Shown: piece after piece, positions 62,262 through 64,000 of the stretch
How the letters are laid out: each line of letters starts with the position of its first letter
Position numbering within the stretch: position 1 is the stretch's first letter
Origin: Cognataquiflexum gelatinilyticum
Lineage (GTDB): Bacteria > Bacteroidota > Bacteroidia > Cytophagales > Cyclobacteriaceae
DNA: 64,000 nucleotides
NCBI RefSeq assembly: GCF_024813435.1
Contig: NZ_JANAEZ010000007.1
Span: 62,001 to 126,000, forward strand
Direction: 5' to 3'
The notes under the pieces: generated by a model
What the model was told of the DNA's origin: nothing
The model's input: only the letters and a program-made list of their open reading frames with translations
Database searches by the model: none
Program-made: the position numbers and the translations under genes

Positions 62262-64000
62262 ATGCTAAAAAGACTCGTTATTCTTCATTCAGAAATATAT
62301 TCAAAAGCTGACATCGAGTTAGGCGATTGCGATTCATTACAAATTGTTGGACCTAATAACATTGGGAAAAGCACTCTAATTTATGCCTTAAACTTTCTGT
62401 ATATCATTGACGGAAAACAAATGACATTTAGTGGTAATCGGACAGGAGACAAATCGACAATTAATCATTACTTCCCTTCTATCAATTCGAGTTACATTAT
62501 TTTTGAGATTTTCAAAAAGCGGTATTACTGCATCTTAGTAAAGAAGAATGCAGAGGGAAGTTTAGATTATTACAAAATTGACAGCGATTATAAAGAGGAA
62601 CATTATTTTGAACAAACACCAGAAGGACAAAAACTTAAGAAATTTGATTCATTACTTGCTGAATTTTCTTCATCAGGAGTAGTATACAGCAAATATTCTA
62701 ACAGACGAGACCTTTTCAATTTTGTATATCAAAAAGGAAAGAAAAATAACGGTGTTGTGTGGTTAAACGAAGGAGCATCACAAGACCAAAGAGAAATCAG
62801 TAACAACTTTTCTAAAATTTATCGTTACCTGATTAACTCAAAACTTATTGACAACAAGACTTTAAAGGAATCTTTGATTATTGCTGACAATAAAGAAAAT
62901 GAACAAGTTGAATTTTCCAAGAAAAACCAAAAGGACATTCAAACACTTTTGAAACATAACAAAGAAATCAAGGCAATTAGAAGTATTAAAAAAAGTTTTT
63001 CCGACTTCAAGGAATTAGTCAATCAGTACAAGGCAAAAAATCAGATTTTATCTGAAATTGTATATGCGTTTGAAGTACTTTATTCATCTGTGAATATTGA
63101 CATTAACACAAGACTTTTCGAGAAAAAGAATGAACGAGATAAAAACAGAACACGATTAAGTGAAGACTTAACCCCGAAACAAAACAATTTAAATCAAACT
63201 ATTGGAAAATTAGAAGCAACCATTTCTCAAAAAGGTTCAGCAAAAGAATCCCTTGCCGAAAAAATCCGAAATATAAAATCGTATGAGGGAATTGACTTTT
63301 TAAAACAGTCATTCAGTAATTTAGACACACAAAGAAAAGACATCGAAAGCCGATTAACTCAAATTGAAAATCAAAACCTAAACAGTCGAGATTTAGAAAA
63401 CAAAATTTCTAAACTCAATCAAGAAATTTCAAAACTTGACGGACAAATTGAAACTTACTCAAATTTGCTCATTCATCAGATAAGCAAAAATGGGAAAGAC
63501 AAAGAATTGCTAAACGCAATTCTTTCCGATTCCATTACTGCACTTCCGAAAGAAAATATTCAATTGGGAATTGAAAATCTATCTGAAATAATGAAAATCT
63601 TTGACGGAGCAATTACAATTCCGAAAGACTTTAAAGGAAAACCAATTCCGTCTATTGATGACTTAAAACTTCAACGAGAAAATGCAATCAAAGAAAAAAT
63701 AAGTAACGAAAAACTTTTACCGATAGCGAAAGATTTAGAAAAATATCGTTCTGAACTTTCTTCTGTTCGAGCAAAAATTAAAGAAACAGAAAAAAAAATT
63801 GAAGAACTTAATTCGTTACCCGAACTTGAAAAGAATCTTGCAGAGTTAGAAGAAGAACTAAAAAATCTATTTCAAAATCAAGAGAACACAGGAAAGGAAT
63901 TAAAACAAACAACGGAACTCATTGCGAGAATTAGTGAAGCTATAAATATTCTTTCGGAAGACATCAATAAAGCAGAAAATCGTATTAAGGAAATTCAAGG
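62262..64000 (+). CDS. SMC-like coiled-coil ATPase (truncated by window end)
   Basis: 579 residues visible; the frame is still open at 64000. Walker A is GPNNIGKST at residues 30-38 after an N-terminal strand LQIV, with further AAA-like text (TLIYALNFLYIIDG and SYIIFEIFKKRYYCILV). From about residue 215 on the sequence is a long charged coiled coil, with KEKNERDKN and KLEATISQK-like heptads and a break at about 400-450. This is the head-plus-arm plan of SMC/Rad50/MukB-like ATPases, as in Wadjet JetC or Lamassu LmuB. The closing head and ABC signature lie beyond the window. Low GC, like its two neighbours. Confidence 0.8.
   Translation, partial: MLKRLVILHSEIYSKADIELGDCDSLQIVGPNNIGKSTLIYALNFLYIIDGKQMTFSGNRTGDKSTINHYFPSINSSYIIFEIFKKRYYCILVKKNAEGSLDYYKIDSDYKEEHYFEQTPEGQKLKKFDSLLAEFSSSGVVYSKYSNRRDLFNFVYQKGKKNNGVVWLNEGASQDQREISNNFSKIYRYLINSKLIDNKTLKESLIIADNKENEQVEFSKKNQKDIQTLLKHNKEIKAIRSIKKSFSDFKELVNQYKAKNQILSEIVYAFEVLYSSVNIDINTRLFEKKNERDKNRTRLSEDLTPKQNNLNQTIGKLEATISQKGSAKESLAEKIRNIKSYEGIDFLKQSFSNLDTQRKDIESRLTQIENQNLNSRDLENKISKLNQEISKLDGQIETYSNLLIHQISKNGKDKELLNAILSDSITALPKENIQLGIENLSEIMKIFDGAITIPKDFKGKPIPSIDDLKLQRENAIKEKISNEKLLPIAKDLEKYRSELSSVRAKIKETEKKIEELNSLPELEKNLAELEEELKNLFQNQENTGKELKQTTELIARISEAINILSEDINKAENRIKEIQ

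Noticed and set aside
1..64000. tRNA, rRNA and CRISPR arrays
   Set aside because: I saw no convincing cloverleaf, rRNA core or evenly spaced identical repeat array by reading. Short tRNAs could be missed without a dedicated search.

Overview
The window looks like a chromosome segment of a free-living, gliding-type Bacteroidota bacterium, most likely close to the Cyclobacteriaceae. This is inferred from a GldJ-type gliding lipoprotein, many lipoproteins with short LxxC lipoboxes, very weak Shine-Dalgarno sequences, moderate to low GC, and the families present (DUF4349, LemA/TPM, short-Q-loop CydAB, FadN-type beta-oxidation). No tRNA, rRNA, CRISPR array or complete insertion sequence was found.

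Layout. 0-9 kb: a serine-hydrolase lipoprotein, an ECF sigma factor with a TPR-bearing partner, alanine racemase, a membrane-associated methyltransferase, a Tat-exported PLP enzyme and three envelope proteins. 9-16.6 kb: two VOC proteins, a Tat-exported TIM-barrel-like protein beside a sugar-nucleotide epimerase-like gene, then an AraC regulator heading three short-chain dehydrogenases. 16.6-17.6 kb: a lone HExxH protein followed by an attC-like imperfect palindrome. 17.8-27.5 kb: a bestrophin, then a fatty-acid degradation block (MarR regulator, fadN, fadA, a four-helix-bundle gene, fadE) and a separate acyl-CoA ligase. Two perfect palindromes precede the MarR gene.

27.5-34.8 kb: a candidate replication origin. 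An AT-rich gap holds several DnaA-box-like sites and is followed by an Ig-like lipoprotein, a methyltransferase, mnmG, two parS-like palindromes, ybeY, an RsbW-like ATPase and exonuclease III. 34.9-46.1 kb: comF, the LemA-TPM-TPM set, a large PAS/GAF histidine kinase, an aspartyl protease with PDZ domain, a Fur-family regulator, hflK/hflC and a cytochrome oxidase subunit III. 46.2-60.3 kb: mfd, gldJ, an S9 peptidase, a gluconolactonase-like protein, cydAB and a sulfatase, separated by two repeat-rich gene deserts.

60.3-64 kb: a low-GC co-directional trio of an HNH endonuclease with a possible modified-DNA-binding N-terminus, a methyltransferase-HIT fusion and an SMC-like coiled-coil ATPase cut by the window end. 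This is the best candidate here for an undescribed, probably defence-related, system. The origin/parS region is the strongest structural finding. Several regulatory signals also stand out: a 27-base element shared by the first two promoters, the TATGCATGCATA operators of the fad operon, and inverted repeats around the four-helix-bundle gene.
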